Positions 1 through 8,729 of a stretch of 64,000 nucleotides of DNA are shown in pieces. Under the pieces are notes generated by a model. The model saw only the letters and a list, made by a program, of their open reading frames with translations. It made no database searches and was not told where the DNA came from. Both the position numbers and the translations under genes were made by a program. Location of the stretch: the NCBI RefSeq assembly GCF_009663685.2, contig NZ_RCOG02000032.1, positions 798,382 to 862,381 on the forward strand, in the 5' to 3' direction. This DNA is from Cupriavidus sp. U2. Lineage in GTDB: Bacteria > Pseudomonadota > Gammaproteobacteria > Burkholderiales > Burkholderiaceae. The stretch's first letter is position 1. Every line of letters begins with the position of its first letter.

Positions 1-408
1 ATCGGGCACCTTCTGGATGATGTTGGCCTGCAGTTCCTGGATCGTGCCGTAGCTGGCGGGGTCGCCCTGGCGGGCAAACAGCTCCGGGGCGATGGCCAGA
101 TAACCCAGTTTGGCGAAACGGCGACAGATGTCGGCGATATGCTCGTGAACGCCGAAGATCTCGCTGATCACCAGTACGACTGGCAGGTTCTTCTTGCCTT
201 CGGGCTGCGCGCGATAGACCGGCATGTTGAAGCCGTTCGATGGCACGGTGACTTCGCCGGCAGTCAGGCCGTTGAAATCCGTCTTGATCGTCTGCGCCGT
301 CACCGGCAGGACGGCTGCCGCAAAGGCCGAGCCCAGCGCGGTCTTGACGAAACTGCGGCGGTCAAACGATTGACCGGGAACGAGGCTTTCGACTTCGGGC
401 TTCAGCAT
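1..408 (-). CDS. Dienelactone hydrolase family protein, Tat-exported (partial, C-terminus beyond window)
   Basis: Only the first 136 codons are present; the gene runs off the left edge. The N-terminus has a twin-arginine motif (DRRSFVK, about residues 16-22) followed by an Ala-rich hydrophobic stretch ending near VTAQ, so a Tat signal peptide and periplasmic location are inferred. The mature part (about residues 50-100) reads like the start of an alpha/beta hydrolase of the dienelactone hydrolase family: PVVLVISEIFGVHEHI, then a segment like YLAIAPELF. The catalytic Cys/Asp/His residues of this family lie in the missing part. A GGAGA-type ribosome binding site precedes the ATG. The family typically hydrolyses lactones or esters; the substrate here is unknown. 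Confidence 0.8.
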   Translation of the reverse strand, partial: MLKPEVESLVPGQSFDRRSFVKTALGSAFAAAVLPVTAQTIKTDFNGLTAGEVTVPSNGFNMPVYRAQPEGKKNLPVVLVISEIFGVHEHIADICRRFAKLGYLAIAPELFARQGDPASYGTIQELQANIIQKVPD

Positions 409-567
409 GAGGGTCTCCGTGGCATCGAGGGCACCGCACGCGTCATCTGGGCATGTGACGCAAGCGCGGCGCCGTCGATTCTAAGCAAACATGGCCGCCA
501 GCGCACGCCTTGGCGTGGCTGGCGGCCATCGCGTTTGATCCGGGCCTCTTTTGGGCTCCGCGCGCGG

Positions 568-1977
568 TCAGTGCAGCTTCACGCGCGGGCTGGTCTTGCT
601 GCGCAGCCAGTGCGTCACGGTGTCGAGCCCCATGCCGATGGCGCCGTGCAGCGCCAGCACGTGCATGCGGTACAGCGATGTGTACATGAAGCGCGCCATC
701 AGGCCTTCGATGAACATCGATCCACCGATCAGGCCGCCCATCAGGCTGCCCACCGCGCTGAAGTGCCCCAGCGACACCAGCGAGCCGAAGTCCTTGAAGC
801 CGAACTTCGGCAGCGGCTTGCCGTCGAGCCGGGCGCGCAGCGCGTCGTACAGGAACGTGGCCTGCTGATGCGCCGCCTGGGCGCGCGGCGGCACCGTGGT
901 CTGCTTCTCGGGCCACGGCGCGGCCGCGCAGTCGCCGAATGCGAACACGTCCGGGTCGGTTTCGGTCTGCAGCGTGGGGCCCACCACGAGCTGCCCCATC
1001 TTGCTGACCGGCAGACCAAGCGTGCGCAACACGCCTGGCGCCGTGATGCCGGCCGCCCACACGGTCAGGTCCGCATCGATGCGCTTGCCGCTGGCCGTGA
1101 GCACGGCATCGCCCGTGACCTCGGTGACGCGCTCCGACGTGAACACGTCAACGTCGAGCTTGCGCAGCAGCTTGGTGGTCTCGGCGGAGACACGCTCCGA
1201 CAGCGCCGGCAGGATACGCGGACCGGCCTCGATCACATGGATGCGCACGTCACGGCGGGGGTCCAGGTGGTGCAGCCCATAGGCGTTGAGCACGTGGGCG
1301 GTATTGCGCAGTTCCGCCGAAAGCTCCACGCCCGTGGCGCCGGCGCCGATGATGGCCACGTCCACCTGCGGCCGTCCATCGGCACCAATACGCCCCTTGC
1401 CGTTCTGGGCGCGCACGCAGGCCGCGATCAGCTTGCGGCGGAAGCGTTCGGCCTGGTCCACGGTATCGAGCGCAATGGCGTGTTCGGCGGCACCGGGCAC
1501 ATTGAAGAAATGCGTGATGCAGCCGATGGCCAGCACCAGCGTGTCGTACGGCAGTTCGCGCGCGGGCAGCAGTTCGGTGCCATCCTGATCCATGCAGGCC
1601 GCCACGTTGACGATCTTGCGGGCGCGGTCGATGCCGGTCAGTTCGCCCTGCTGGAAGTCGAAATGGTGCCAGCGTGCCTGGGCGGCATATTCGAGCTGGT
1701 GGGTATTCGGATCCATGCTGCCGGCAGCCACTTCATGCAGCAGCGGCTTCCAGATGTGCGTGGGCATGCGGTCGACCAGCGTCACCTGTGCGCGCCGCGA
1801 CTTGCCCAGCTTGTCGCCGAGCCGCGTCACGAGTTCAAGCCCACCGGCCCCGCCGCCGACCACGATGATCCGGTGCGGGAGGTTAGAAGGACGCGGTGCC
1901 ACGCTGACTTGCGTGCCGCCCGCGGTAGTGTCGATAGGAGTGGGGGCGCTTTCCTCTCTGCCTTGTGCGTTGCTCAT
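568..1977 (-). CDS. ndh: Type II NADH dehydrogenase (NDH-2), NAD(P)/FAD-dependent
   Basis: A 469-residue two-dinucleotide-binding-domain flavoprotein. The FAD Rossmann motif (IIVVGGGAGGLELV) is near residue 40, the NAD-binding motif (VAIIGAGATGVELS) near residue 210, and the FAD-closing motif FAFGDCAA near residue 345. The C-terminal third has the amphipathic and hydrophobic segments (GGLIGGSMFIEG) that let NDH-2 sit on the inner face of the cytoplasmic membrane. The enzyme oxidises NADH and passes electrons to quinone without pumping protons. About 40 N-terminal residues before the FAD motif are low complexity, so a later start is possible. A 17-bp palindrome lies just upstream of the start and may be its operator. 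Confidence 0.9.
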   Translation of the reverse strand: MSNAQGREESAPTPIDTTAGGTQVSVAPRPSNLPHRIIVVGGGAGGLELVTRLGDKLGKSRRAQVTLVDRMPTHIWKPLLHEVAAGSMDPNTHQLEYAAQARWHHFDFQQGELTGIDRARKIVNVAACMDQDGTELLPARELPYDTLVLAIGCITHFFNVPGAAEHAIALDTVDQAERFRRKLIAACVRAQNGKGRIGADGRPQVDVAIIGAGATGVELSAELRNTAHVLNAYGLHHLDPRRDVRIHVIEAGPRILPALSERVSAETTKLLRKLDVDVFTSERVTEVTGDAVLTASGKRIDADLTVWAAGITAPGVLRTLGLPVSKMGQLVVGPTLQTETDPDVFAFGDCAAAPWPEKQTTVPPRAQAAHQQATFLYDALRARLDGKPLPKFGFKDFGSLVSLGHFSAVGSLMGGLIGGSMFIEGLMARFMYTSLYRMHVLALHGAIGMGLDTVTHWLRSKTSPRVKLH

Positions 1978-2311
1978 GGTCTACCCGATGTTTTCAATTT
2001 GAAAACCGGTGCAGGCCCCTGCGGCGTCTTTCTGTTGTGGTCTCGCACCGCGAGGCCGATGTTCTGTGTGCGGCTGGTACTGCCAGGAAACGGCTGGCTT
2101 GCTGCCAGTGTGCTGCAGAGCAGCACGGCTGGCAAGCCTTCCCGCGTCGATTCAGACAGTACTTCTTTGCATACATCGGCATCGCGCGGCAGACAGCGCC
2201 GACGCGGCGATCTGTGCCCCAGCGGCGCATGCGCGACTGTGCTGCCGGGGCGCCCCCGGGAAGTGCGCCCCAGGGTGCCTGCTGCGCGCGGCCAGGCCGC
2301 GGGTGCGGCCG
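1978..2311. other. 334-bp gap between polA stop and ndh start
   Basis: Holds the ndh palindrome and a strong imperfect hairpin at 2103-2134 (arms TGCCAG-t-GTGCTGC and GCAGCAC-gg-CTGGCA, loop AGA). The hairpin lies about 180 bases beyond the polA stop and has no T-tract on the minus strand, so it is not a classical intrinsic terminator. It could be an RNA-stabilising or processing structure. No convincing gene was seen. Confidence 0.5.
1990..2006. promoter_or_regulatory. 17-bp palindrome upstream of ndh (candidate operator)
   Basis: GTTTTCAA-T-TTGAAAAC is a perfect palindrome with a one-base centre, 12 bases upstream of the ndh start codon. It is AT-rich in a GC-rich surrounding. Seen directly; the operator role and the binding protein are inferred. 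Confidence 0.45.
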
Positions 2312-5119
2312 CTAGTGCGCTTCTTCCCAGTTCGCGCCGCTGCCGACTTCGGCCACCAGCGGCACATTGAGCGTGGCCACCGAGCACATCAGCTCGGGCA
2401 GCTTCGTCTTCACGAGGTCGAACTCGGCCTGCGGCACTTCGAGCACCAGCTCATCGTGCACCTGCATGATCTGGCGCGACGCGAGCCTGTCGGTTTCCAG
2501 CCAGTCCTGCACGGCGATCATCGACAGCTTGATCAGGTCCGCGGCCGTGCCCTGCATCGGCGCGTTGATGGCGGCACGCTCGGCGGCCTGGCGGCGCGGG
2601 CCGTTGCCGCCCCGGATGTCGGGCAGCCAGAGGCGGCGGCCGAACACGGTTTCGACGTAACCCTGCTCGCGCGCCTTCTGGCGCGTTTCCTCCATATAGT
2701 TGGCCACGCCCGGATAGCGCATGAAGTAGCGGTCGATATAGTGCTTGGCCGCCTCGCGCTCGATGCCCAGGTTGCTGGCCAGCCCAAACGCGCTCATGCC
2801 GAATATCAGGCCGAAATTGATCACCTTGGCGTAGCGGCGCTGCTCGCTGGTGACGGCCTCGCGCTCCACGGCAAAGATCTCGGCGGCCGTGGCGCGGTGG
2901 ATGTCCTCGCCGTTGGCGAACGCGCGCAGCAGGTTATCGTCGCCCGAGATATGCGCCATGATGCGCAGTTCGATCTGCGAATAGTCGGCCGACACGATCA
3001 CATTGCCGGGCCCGGCGATGAACGCCTCGCGGATGCGGCGGCCTTCCTCGGTGCGCACCGGGATGTTCTGCAGGTTCGGATCGGTCGACGCCAGCCGGCC
3101 CGTCACCGCCGTGGCCTGGCCGTAGCTGGTATGCACGCGGCCCGTCCTGGGGTTCACCATCCTCGGCAGCTTGTCGGTGTAGGTCGACTTGAGCTTGGAC
3201 AGCGCCCGGTAGTCCAGCAGCAGCTTCGGCAGCGGGTAGTCCTCCGCCAGCTTCTGCAGCACCTCTTCGTCGGTGGACGGCGCGCCGCTGGCGGTCTTCT
3301 TGACCACCGGCAGCTGCATCTGGTTGAACAGGATCTCGCCGATCTGCTTCGGCGACCCCAGGTTGAACGGCTGGCCGGCTGCCTCGTGCGCGGCCTGCTC
3401 GGCTTCCAGCATGCGCTGGCCCAGCGACGCGCTCTGCGCGGCCAGCTTGTCGGCATCGATCAGCACGCCGTTGCGTTCGATCTTCTGCAGCACCACCGAC
3501 ACCGGCATCTCGATGCCTTCGTAGACGTACTTCAGGCCCTCGGCGCGCTCCAGTTGCGGCAACATCTTGCGATGCAGGCGCAGCGTGACGTCGGCGTCCT
3601 CGGCCGCGTATTCGGTGGCGCGCTGCAGGTCGATCTGGTCGAAGCCGATCTGGCTGGCGCCCTTGCCACACACTTCTTCGTAGGTGAGCGTCTTCAGGCT
3701 CAGCAGGCGCTCGGCCAGGCTGTCCATGCCATGGTTGCGGTACGACGCCAGCACGTAGCTTTCCAGCATCGTGTCGTGCGCGATACCGCGCAGCGTGATG
3801 CCGTGGTTCATGAACACGTGCGCGTCGTACTTCAGGTGCTGGCCCAGCTTGGGGCGCGACGGGTCTTCCAGCCACGCCCGCAGCTTGTCGAGCACGTATT
3901 CGCGCGACAGCTGGCCTTGGTTCTCCAGGCCGGCCACGTCGGGGCCGCGATGCGCCACGGGAATGTAGGCGGCCTCGCCCGGCTCCACCGACACCGAGAT
4001 GCCCACCAGTTCGGCCAGCATCGGATCGAGCGACGTGGTTTCGGTATCGATCGCCACGAGCGGCGCGTCCACCAGCTTCCGCAGCCACGCATCGAGCGCG
4101 GCTTCGGTGGTCACTGTTTCGTAGCGGATCTCGGCCGGCGGCAGGTCTTCGGCGGGCGGGTCCTCGGCGGCACCCGGTGCGGTATCGAACAGACCGCCTT
4201 GTGCCGGTCGTGGCGTGGCACGGGCGGCGGCGGCGCGCGCATTCGGCAGCGACTCGCCGGTGGCTTCGCGCAGCCAGGTCTTGAAGCCGTAGCGCTGGAA
4301 GAACGCCACCAGCTTGTCCTTGTCCTCGCCCAGGTCGTGCAGCGCATGAAAGTCGGGCACGGCGTCGCCGAGGTCGCAATCGGTCTTGACCGTGACCAGT
4401 TCGCGGGCGCGCGGCAGCCAGTCCAGCGTATTGCGCAGGTTCTCGCCCACCACGCCCTTGATGCCATCGGCACTGGCCATGATGTTGTCGAGCGTGCCGT
4501 ATTCGGTCAGCCACTTCACGGCGGTCTTGGGGCCCACCTTCGGCACGCCCGGGACGTTGTCCACGGCATCGCCGATCAGCGACAGGTAGTCGACGATGCG
4601 CTCGGGCGCCACGCCGAACTTGGTCACCACGCCCGGCGGGTCCAGGACTTCGCCGCTCATCGTGTTGACCAGCGTGACGCTGTCGTTGACCAGCTGCGCC
4701 AGGTCCTTGTCGCCCGTGGATACAACCGTGCGCACGCCCTGCTGCGTGGCCTGGCAGGCCAGCGTGCCGATCACGTCGTCGGCTTCCACGCCTTCGACGA
4801 CCACGATCGGCCAGCCCAGCGCGCGCACCGCCTCGTGGATCGGCTCGATCTGGCGGGCCAGGTCCTCTGGCATCGACGGGCGATGTTCCTTGTATGCGGG
4901 ATAGAGATCATCGCGGAACGTCTTGCCCTTGGCGTCGAACACGCAGGCGATATACTCTGCCGGGTAATCGTTGCGCAGCTTGCGCAACATGTTGATCATG
5001 CCGTAGATTGCCCCTGTGGGCAGACCTTCGCCATTCCTCAGGTCCGGCAGCGCGTGATACGCGCGATACAGATAGCTCGACCCATCGACGAGCAAGAGTG
5101 TTTTTGGACTATCCGACAT
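2312..5119 (-). CDS. polA: DNA polymerase I
   Basis: A 935-residue protein with all three Pol I modules. The N-terminal 5'-nuclease/FEN domain is about residues 1-300 (LLLVDGSSYLYRAYHA at the start; VDNVPGVPKVGPKTA helix-hairpin-helix). The 3'-5' exonuclease domain has an intact DxE motif (AIDTETTSL, D358/E360) and YAAEDADVTLRLH. The polymerase domain has motif A (SADYSQIELRIMAH), motif B (RRYAKVINFGLIFGMS) and motif C (VHDE, D889). Proofreading therefore looks retained. It fills gaps and removes primers during replication and repair. The start is taken as the ATG before SDSPKTLL; another ATG two codons upstream (5125) lies inside CCATGG, which also carries the start of the divergent gene. 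The 5' ends of the two genes are therefore almost superimposed. Confidence 0.96.
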   Translation of the reverse strand: MSDSPKTLLLVDGSSYLYRAYHALPDLRNGEGLPTGAIYGMINMLRKLRNDYPAEYIACVFDAKGKTFRDDLYPAYKEHRPSMPEDLARQIEPIHEAVRALGWPIVVVEGVEADDVIGTLACQATQQGVRTVVSTGDKDLAQLVNDSVTLVNTMSGEVLDPPGVVTKFGVAPERIVDYLSLIGDAVDNVPGVPKVGPKTAVKWLTEYGTLDNIMASADGIKGVVGENLRNTLDWLPRARELVTVKTDCDLGDAVPDFHALHDLGEDKDKLVAFFQRYGFKTWLREATGESLPNARAAAARATPRPAQGGLFDTAPGAAEDPPAEDLPPAEIRYETVTTEAALDAWLRKLVDAPLVAIDTETTSLDPMLAELVGISVSVEPGEAAYIPVAHRGPDVAGLENQGQLSREYVLDKLRAWLEDPSRPKLGQHLKYDAHVFMNHGITLRGIAHDTMLESYVLASYRNHGMDSLAERLLSLKTLTYEEVCGKGASQIGFDQIDLQRATEYAAEDADVTLRLHRKMLPQLERAEGLKYVYEGIEMPVSVVLQKIERNGVLIDADKLAAQSASLGQRMLEAEQAAHEAAGQPFNLGSPKQIGEILFNQMQLPVVKKTASGAPSTDEEVLQKLAEDYPLPKLLLDYRALSKLKSTYTDKLPRMVNPRTGRVHTSYGQATAVTGRLASTDPNLQNIPVRTEEGRRIREAFIAGPGNVIVSADYSQIELRIMAHISGDDNLLRAFANGEDIHRATAAEIFAVEREAVTSEQRRYAKVINFGLIFGMSAFGLASNLGIEREAAKHYIDRYFMRYPGVANYMEETRQKAREQGYVETVFGRRLWLPDIRGGNGPRRQAAERAAINAPMQGTAADLIKLSMIAVQDWLETDRLASRQIMQVHDELVLEVPQAEFDLVKTKLPELMCSVATLNVPLVAEVGSGANWEEAH

Positions 5120-5123
5120 TCCC

Positions 5124-6071
5124 ATGGACTCTAAATTGACTGGTGCCCCCATTGGCGGCGCTGATTCAGCGCCCCTCGCCGACACGGATGTTTCCGACAT
5201 TTCCGGTAACACGGTGAATCCGCCGCCCGGCAAAGCCTCGGCGCATGCCGCAGCCATCGCCGCCAAGGCCGATGCCGCGGCTGCCGGCAAGAACCCCGAA
5301 GAACAGGAAGCTGCCGCGCGTGCGGCGGCAGCGCGCGCGAATCCGCGCAAGATGATCCCAAGCCTGCGTGCACTGGCCGACGAAGACCGTGCGACGGCCA
5401 AGAAGGCGCGCGCCTCGTGGCAAATGTTCACGATTATGGCAGAGTTCATCGAGGCCACCGAGTACCTCTCGGAGATCCGCCCGGCCGTCTCCATCTACGG
5501 CAGCGCGCGCCTGCGCGAGGACTCGCCGTACTACCAGAAGACCATCGAAATCGCCCGGCTGTTCTCGGACGCGGGCTTCGCGGTGATCTCCGGCGGCGGC
5601 CCCGGCATCATGGAAGCGGCCAACAAGGGCGCGCACGCCGGCAAGTCCGCCAGCGTGGGCCTGAACATCGAACTGCCGCACGAACAGCAGGGCAATCCGT
5701 ACCAGGACATCGCCATGCGGTTCCGCCATTTCTTCACGCGCAAGGTCACCTTCGTGAAGAATTCCGACGCGTTCATCGTCATGCCGGGCGGATTCGGCAC
5801 GCTCGACGAACTGGCCGAGGTGCTGACGCTGGTGCAGACCGGCAAGTCGCGCTCGGTGCCGGTGGTGATGTACGGCAGCCGGTTCTGGAAGGGCCTGCTG
5901 GACTGGTTCCGCTTCACGCTGCTGCCGATGGGCCTGATCGCGGAGCACGACCTGGACCTGATGAAGATCGTCGACGAACCGCAGGAAGTGCTCGAAGCCG
6001 TGTACGAGTATTACGAGAAGCGCGGCGGCGACAACCCGATTCCGCCCAAGGAAGAAATGTTCTATCTGTAA
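5124..6071 (+). CDS. LOG-family (TIGR00730-type) Rossmann-fold nucleotide phosphoribohydrolase
   Basis: The C-terminal two thirds carry the LOG signature: GGGPGIMEAANKGA and PGGFGTLDELAEVLT, within a Rossmann-like fold once misannotated as lysine decarboxylase. Characterised members release ribose 5-phosphate from cytokinin nucleotides or AMP; the bacterial substrate here is not known. Residues 1-76 are Ala-rich and disordered. The first ATG sits on the polA start and has no ribosome binding site, so the real start may be GTG 5214 or ATG 5352. The last gives a protein beginning MIPSLRALADED just ahead of the conserved domain. The gene is divergent from polA and followed by a DUF2782 gene and thrB. 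Confidence 0.88.
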   Translation: MDSKLTGAPIGGADSAPLADTDVSDISGNTVNPPPGKASAHAAAIAAKADAAAAGKNPEEQEAAARAAAARANPRKMIPSLRALADEDRATAKKARASWQMFTIMAEFIEATEYLSEIRPAVSIYGSARLREDSPYYQKTIEIARLFSDAGFAVISGGGPGIMEAANKGAHAGKSASVGLNIELPHEQQGNPYQDIAMRFRHFFTRKVTFVKNSDAFIVMPGGFGTLDELAEVLTLVQTGKSRSVPVVMYGSRFWKGLLDWFRFTLLPMGLIAEHDLDLMKIVDEPQEVLEAVYEYYEKRGGDNPIPPKEEMFYL

Positions 6072-6262
6072 GGCATTACGCGCCACATCCGCCCGCCGGC
6101 CGACAGGTCCGGCAGGTGGACGCAAGGCCACGAGAGCGACCCGGAAAACGACAGGAATTGCTAGAATGGAAGCCTGCCCACCTGCCACAGCCTGCGCCGC
6201 CGGCTGCGTGCAGGCCAATTCCGCGTCGCGGGGCCCAGCGCCCGCGCGCACAGGAGCCTCAG

Positions 6263-6676
6263 ATGACTTCCCCTTCGCAACCGGGTGCCAGGCTGGCCGA
6301 TCTGCAAGCCGCCATCGGCCGCCACGGCTATCTGCTCGCGCTCGCCGCTACCGTCCTGGCACTGACTGCCACGCAGGCGGCGCTGGCAGAGGAAACCAGC
6401 AATGCGCTGACGCAGCAGGAACTCAATAAAATCAACAACCAGCCGATTGCTCCTGCCGCGAAGAGCCAGTTGAACCAGCCCCGCGAGCCGAGCTTCAAGC
6501 TGCGCGAACGCGACGGCACCCAGGTGACCGAATACCGCGACAAGGGCCGCGCCACCGAAATCCAGGTGCAGTCCGGTTTTGGCACGAAGTACGAGATGAG
6601 CAAACCCGAAGACAGTTCGCCCCGGATTCGCGACCACGACGTGAACCGCGTGCCGTCGGTAAACCTGAAGTTCTGA
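6263..6676 (+). CDS. DUF2782 family protein
   Basis: A 137-residue protein preceded by AGGAG at good spacing. Residues 25-45 are hydrophobic (LLALAATVLALTATQAALA) and look like a signal peptide, so the mature part is probably periplasmic. The C-terminal half contains the DUF2782-like core: REPSFKLRERDGTQVTEYRDKG, then IQVQSGFGTKYEMSKPE. The family is small, of unknown function, and commonly lies beside polA or thrB in beta- and gammaproteobacteria, as here. Family assignment rests on that core pattern and the context. Confidence 0.75.
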   Translation: MTSPSQPGARLADLQAAIGRHGYLLALAATVLALTATQAALAEETSNALTQQELNKINNQPIAPAAKSQLNQPREPSFKLRERDGTQVTEYRDKGRATEIQVQSGFGTKYEMSKPEDSSPRIRDHDVNRVPSVNLKF

Positions 6677-6869
6677 GCCCGGGTTCCGGGCTGTTCCGGG
6701 GATCGATCCGGCAGACCTGATAGTCTTACGCCTTTCTCACCCACGATCCGCGCCGGCGCCGCTTGCCTGGCGAGGATCGCGCCGGCCCTCCGGCAGCAAT
6801 GCCGCGGCGGCGGAACGTGACCTTGCGGTTGCGGTCCGTCGGCCCTCCGTTTCGTACCAATTTGACAGT

Positions 6870-7853
6870 ATGGCCGTATTTACCACGGTCTCGCAGGACG
6901 AGATCGCCCGCTGGCTGCTTGATTACGACCTTGGCGAAGTGCGCGCGCTGCGTGGCATCGCCTCGGGCATCGAGAACAGCAACTTCTTTCTGACCATGGA
7001 GCAGGATGGCGTCACGCGTGAGTACGTGCTGACCATCTTCGAGCGGCTGCGCTCCGACCAGCTGCCCTACTACCTGCACCTGATGGATCATCTGGCCCGC
7101 CACGGCATCAGCGTGCCGGCCCCGATGCCGGCGCGCGATGGCGAGATCCTGCGCGAACTTAAGGGCAAGCCGGCCACCATCGTCACCCGCCTGCCCGGCG
7201 CGTCGCAGCTGGCCCCGGCGGCCGACCACTGTGCCGAAGTCGGCACGATGCTGGCACGCATGCACCTGGCCGGCCAGGACTATCCGCGCCAGCAGCCGAA
7301 CCTGCGCAGCCTGGCCTGGTGGCAGCAGACCGCCCCCGAGATCACGCCGTTCCTGGACGCCGGCCAGCGCCAGTTGCTGACCCACGAGATTGCGCACCAG
7401 ACGGCGTTCTTCGGCAGTGCCGACTACGCCGCGCTGCAGGGCGGGCCGTGCCATTGCGACCTGTTCCGCGACAACGTGCTGTTCGATACGGTCGATGGCC
7501 GGCATCGGCTGGGCGGCTTCTTCGATTTCTACTTCGCCGGCAACGACAAGTGGCTGTTCGACCTGGCCGTGACGGTCAACGACTGGTGCATCGACCTGGC
7601 GACCGGCGACCTGGACCCGGTCCGGGCGCAGGCCATGCTGCGCGCCTATGACGCGGTCCGCCCGCTGACCAAGGTGGAAGCCGCGCACTGGCAGGACATG
7701 ATGCGCGCCGGGGCGCTGCGCTTCTGGGTGTCGCGCCTGTGGGATTTCTACCTCCCGCGCGAGGCCGACATGCTCCAGCCGCACGATCCGACCCACTTCG
7801 AACGCATCCTGCGCCGTCGCATCGACGACGGGGCGACGCTCCCCTGGATCTGA
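6870..7853 (+). CDS. thrB: Homoserine kinase, type II (APH-fold)
   Basis: A 327-residue aminoglycoside-phosphotransferase-fold kinase that phosphorylates homoserine in threonine biosynthesis. The start MAVFTTVSQDEIARWLLDYDLG is typical of ThrB of this type. The Brenner-like catalytic loop CHCDLFRDNVLFD is near residue 195 and the metal-binding GGFFDFYFAG near residue 215. No clear Shine-Dalgarno sequence precedes the ATG; only a TTGACA hexamer touches it. The next gene starts 6 bases after the stop, so the two are probably co-transcribed. Confidence 0.93.
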   Translation: MAVFTTVSQDEIARWLLDYDLGEVRALRGIASGIENSNFFLTMEQDGVTREYVLTIFERLRSDQLPYYLHLMDHLARHGISVPAPMPARDGEILRELKGKPATIVTRLPGASQLAPAADHCAEVGTMLARMHLAGQDYPRQQPNLRSLAWWQQTAPEITPFLDAGQRQLLTHEIAHQTAFFGSADYAALQGGPCHCDLFRDNVLFDTVDGRHRLGGFFDFYFAGNDKWLFDLAVTVNDWCIDLATGDLDPVRAQAMLRAYDAVRPLTKVEAAHWQDMMRAGALRFWVSRLWDFYLPREADMLQPHDPTHFERILRRRIDDGATLPWI

Positions 7854-7859
7854 TTCGCC

Positions 7860-8660
7860 ATGCAACTACTGGAAGTTTCCGCCAAGGAAGGCTACGTCTG
7901 GCTGCGCCAGGGCATCTGGCTGTTCCGCAAGAACCCGCTGGCGTTCCTGATGCTGCTGTTCATCTACCTGATTGCCGCCCAGCTGGCGATCTTCGTGCCG
8001 CTGTTCGGCATCATCGCCCTGCTGGTCTTCACGCCCGGCCTGTACGTGGGCGTGATGACGGCCTGCCGCGAGGTCATCCAGAACAAGCGGGTGCTGCCCA
8101 CCATCCTGCTGGCCGGATTCCGGACCAACGGCAAGCAGGCCACGCGCCACCTGCTGGTGCTCGGGGCCATCTATGCGGTGCTGGTGTTCTCGTTGAGCCT
8201 GATCGCCACGGCCGTGGTCGATATCGGCGCGGTGGCGCCCATCGTGCTGCGCGGCGAGGAGCCGTCGGCCGATGCCATCCGCCAGCTCTATTTCGCGCTG
8301 ATGATCGGCGCGGTGCTGTACACGCCGGTGGCGATGATGTTCTGGTTTGCGCCGCTGCTGGCCGCCTGGCACCAGGTGCCCCCGGTCAAGGCGCTGTTCT
8401 TCAGCTGGACGGCCTGCTGGCGCAACCGCGGCGCATTCTTCACCTATGCGGTGATGTTCGCGGTGCTGCTGGTAGCGGTGCCGCTGGTGCTGGAAACGGT
8501 GTTCGCGGCGCTGGGCGCGCAGGCGGTGATGTCGTTCCTGGTGACGCCGTACTCGCTGCTGATGCTGGCCATCCTGTACTGCTCGTTCTACGCCACCTAT
8601 CGCGGCTGCTTCAATATCGTGCCGCCCGGCGAGGCCACGGAAAGCGCCCGGCAGGCCTGA
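7860..8660 (+). CDS. BPSS1780-type integral membrane protein of unknown function
   Basis: A 266-residue polytopic protein with about six hydrophobic segments (for example FLMLLFIYLIAAQLAIFVPLFGIIALLVF, residues 27-60, and VMFAVLLVAVPLVLETVFAAL near residue 200). Its N-terminus (EVSAKEGYVWLRQGIWLFRKNPLAFL) matches the pattern of the BPSS1780 membrane protein family common in Burkholderiaceae. No catalytic motif is visible. It follows thrB almost directly, suggesting shared transcription rather than a known functional link. Confidence 0.75.
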   Translation: MQLLEVSAKEGYVWLRQGIWLFRKNPLAFLMLLFIYLIAAQLAIFVPLFGIIALLVFTPGLYVGVMTACREVIQNKRVLPTILLAGFRTNGKQATRHLLVLGAIYAVLVFSLSLIATAVVDIGAVAPIVLRGEEPSADAIRQLYFALMIGAVLYTPVAMMFWFAPLLAAWHQVPPVKALFFSWTACWRNRGAFFTYAVMFAVLLVAVPLVLETVFAALGAQAVMSFLVTPYSLLMLAILYCSFYATYRGCFNIVPPGEATESARQA

Positions 8661-8687
8661 TCCTGCCACGCCCTGACGCACCCTGAC

Positions 8688-8719
8688 GCGCCCCGCTGCC
8701 GCCATCGGCACCGGGGCGC
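8688..8719. terminator. GC-rich hairpin between convergent genes
   Basis: Two 14-base arms (GCGCCCCGCTGCCG and CGGCACCGGGGCGC, one mismatch) flank a CCAT loop, between the stop of the membrane protein and the stop of uvrD. No T-tract follows on either strand, so it may halt transcription poorly or act as a 3'-end stabiliser for both genes. Confidence 0.5.
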
Positions 8720-8729
8720 AAATCCATCC

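Noticed and set aside
2009..5134. Very long plus-strand open frame (over 1000 codons) across polA
   Set aside because: It is the antisense shadow of a perfectly conserved polA; the His/Arg/Gln-rich translation has no domain logic. Long antisense frames are normal in DNA of this GC content.
6857..6872. TTGACA hexamer touching the thrB start codon, as a promoter
   Set aside because: A promoter there would initiate inside thrB. It is more likely chance; thrB may be transcribed from upstream.
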